From positions 191,649,741-191,713,740 of the forward strand of contig CM041465.1 in assembly GCA_023213395.1 (NCBI GenBank): a stretch of DNA of 64,000 bases. The letters run 5' to 3'. The notes beneath the pieces were generated by a model. It was given only the letters and a program-made list of their open reading frames with translations. It was not told where the DNA came from and searched no databases. Every line of letters starts with the position of its first letter. Position 1 is the first letter of the stretch. This document shows positions 63,062 through 64,000 of this stretch, piece after piece. The position numbers and the translations under genes were made by a program. The DNA is from Cycas panzhihuaensis (Eukaryota > Cycadophyta).

Positions 63062-63913
63062 ATGGCTCGACCAAATGGGAGCCGTGTGTTCGACCCTTTG
63101 GGGATGCTTAAATTCGTCCATGACGGACGAATGAGGGTGGTTCCCCGTGAACGCCCTTTTGCCAAACAAACTCGTTATGCCAATTCGGCAAACCAAGGTT
63201 CACCCACTCACGCCTCGGCTTGTTCAATTGGTATACCCAATCCGTCGGAAGAAGATCCCACATCTTCCCTTCCTAGTCTCGCACGTTTTGCCCCTATTGG
63301 CGTCGGGAGTTATGGGTACCTTGCTTCGTTCAGCGATGATGAATCGCTTGACGGAGGCGAGGGTTGTCTCCACCCCATTTCTTTCCTTCGCGCCAATGGG
63401 TCGTACCTGTCTCGCTCTAGACCCTCGTCTGAACCTCTCGTTGGTGAGACTAGCCCCTCGTGCGTGTCACACACCATCGCCAGGCCGACCCGCCCGCCGT
63501 TCTTCTTTTCATTACCCCGCGGTGATGGTTTTGAGGTGCCTTTCGCTCCTCTCGAGGAGCCTCTTCTGTTTTCCTTGATTTCCATGAAGGAGTTGAGCGA
63601 TCCGATGATCACCCGGTCCGTGGCTCCTTTCCCTTCTAGCGCTTCTTCTACTCGAAATAAGGTCATCCATGGGATGGACTATTTCGAGGATGATGAAGCC
63701 ATGCTGGAGCACTTAGCGGGCCTTGCACCTAATCTGCCTTCTGGTCACCACCGGCTCGGTCACCGGAAGATCCTTGCGATCGGATCCACGCTCGCCGATC
63801 CGATCCCCTCTCCTATTCCTCCTCCCGTTGATCTTGCCCTCTTCACTTTGAAGAGGGCAATGCCATGTGCATGGGGAATTCAAGACGTAGTCTTGGCCCG
63901 GCAAGGTCATTAG
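63062..63913 (+). CDS. Element D protease C-terminus and post-protease region, open frame
   Basis: A clean 283-codon frame. It begins with the end of the protease (LKFVHDGRMRVVPRERP, matching LKFIHEGRVKVV in C), passes the shared FAPIGVGSYGYLASFSDD word, then departs from the A/C sequence: acidic and Ser/Pro-rich stretches and SSTRNKVIHGMDYFEDDEAM. It resembles the linker that precedes reverse transcriptase in complete gypsy polyproteins, but the window ends before any such domain could appear. Confidence 0.55.
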   Translation: MARPNGSRVFDPLGMLKFVHDGRMRVVPRERPFAKQTRYANSANQGSPTHASACSIGIPNPSEEDPTSSLPSLARFAPIGVGSYGYLASFSDDESLDGGEGCLHPISFLRANGSYLSRSRPSSEPLVGETSPSCVSHTIARPTRPPFFFSLPRGDGFEVPFAPLEEPLLFSLISMKELSDPMITRSVAPFPSSASSTRNKVIHGMDYFEDDEAMLEHLAGLAPNLPSGHHRLGHRKILAIGSTLADPIPSPIPPPVDLALFTLKRAMPCAWGIQDVVLARQGH

Positions 63914-64000
63914 GGTTGGGCGAGAATGCTCTCATGATGAGATTAGGGAATATGCCCTTCATTCCGTGAATTTGAGACATTTTCGCGTGGGATTATGCTG

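Noticed and set aside
60177-63712. Several 60-170-codon minus-strand frames in element D
   Set aside because: They are antisense shadows of GC-rich gag and protease coding sequence, with no motifs of their own.

Overview
This window is a transposon-dense, mostly AT-rich piece of a land-plant nuclear genome, probably a seed plant with a large genome (species not determinable). The evidence is Ty3/gypsy elements with plant-type gag, protease, antisense and RNase H modules, several layers of decayed Ty1/copia elements, a plant strictosidine-synthase-like gene with GT-AG introns, and a fragment of a plant RD19/cathepsin-F-like protease. There are no bacterial features, tRNAs, rRNAs or CRISPR arrays.

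Layout. (1) 1-13,214: gypsy element A on the + strand, entering from the left edge. It has the end of its 5' LTR (1-1,176), a stop-ridden gag and protease (1,482-5,250), an antisense plant-mobile-domain/coiled-coil gene (about 6,050-7,930, minus strand), a free-standing archaeal-type RNase H (9,161-9,580) and a complete 3.1-kb 3' LTR (10,094-13,214). I see no reverse transcriptase or integrase. (2) 14,154-15,503, minus strand: five clean exons of a strictosidine-synthase-like gene, the only gene-like locus that looks intact, with its first exon(s) missing. (3) 17,313-26,617, minus strand: TR-GAG1, a gag-only copia-type LTR element whose long leader holds a 3.7-kb TA-rich simple repeat. (4) 26.6-35.4 kb: a graveyard of older copia fragments (LTRs, RNase H, a pre-integrase region). 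(5) 39,640-45,288, + strand: TR-GAG2, a complete copy of the same gag-only family with a perfect 5-bp target duplication (TATAC). Its leader carries an antisense, broken cathepsin-F-like fragment. (6) 45.3-49.2 kb: AT-rich DNA with two minisatellites. (7) 49,188-57,378: gypsy element C, same family as A, with a complete 5' LTR, gag, protease and the start of the antisense gene region. (8) 57,379-64,000: gypsy element D, a related and more GC-rich subfamily, inserted into C and cut off by the window edge.

How the parts work together. A and C look like non-autonomous elements: they encode gag and protease but carry other cargo where pol is expected, so they would need enzymes supplied in trans, possibly from elements like D. 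TR-GAG1 and TR-GAG2 likewise keep only LTRs, a primer-binding site, a gag-like protein and a polypurine tract. The best candidates for something undescribed are the TR-GAG family with its variable cargo leader, a reading frame kept open in the last 500 bp of the gypsy LTR in three copies, and the gypsy layout lacking reverse transcriptase and integrase.

All identifications are by eye from motifs. No alignment score or database search was run. Boundaries without an LTR terminus or splice site are approximate.
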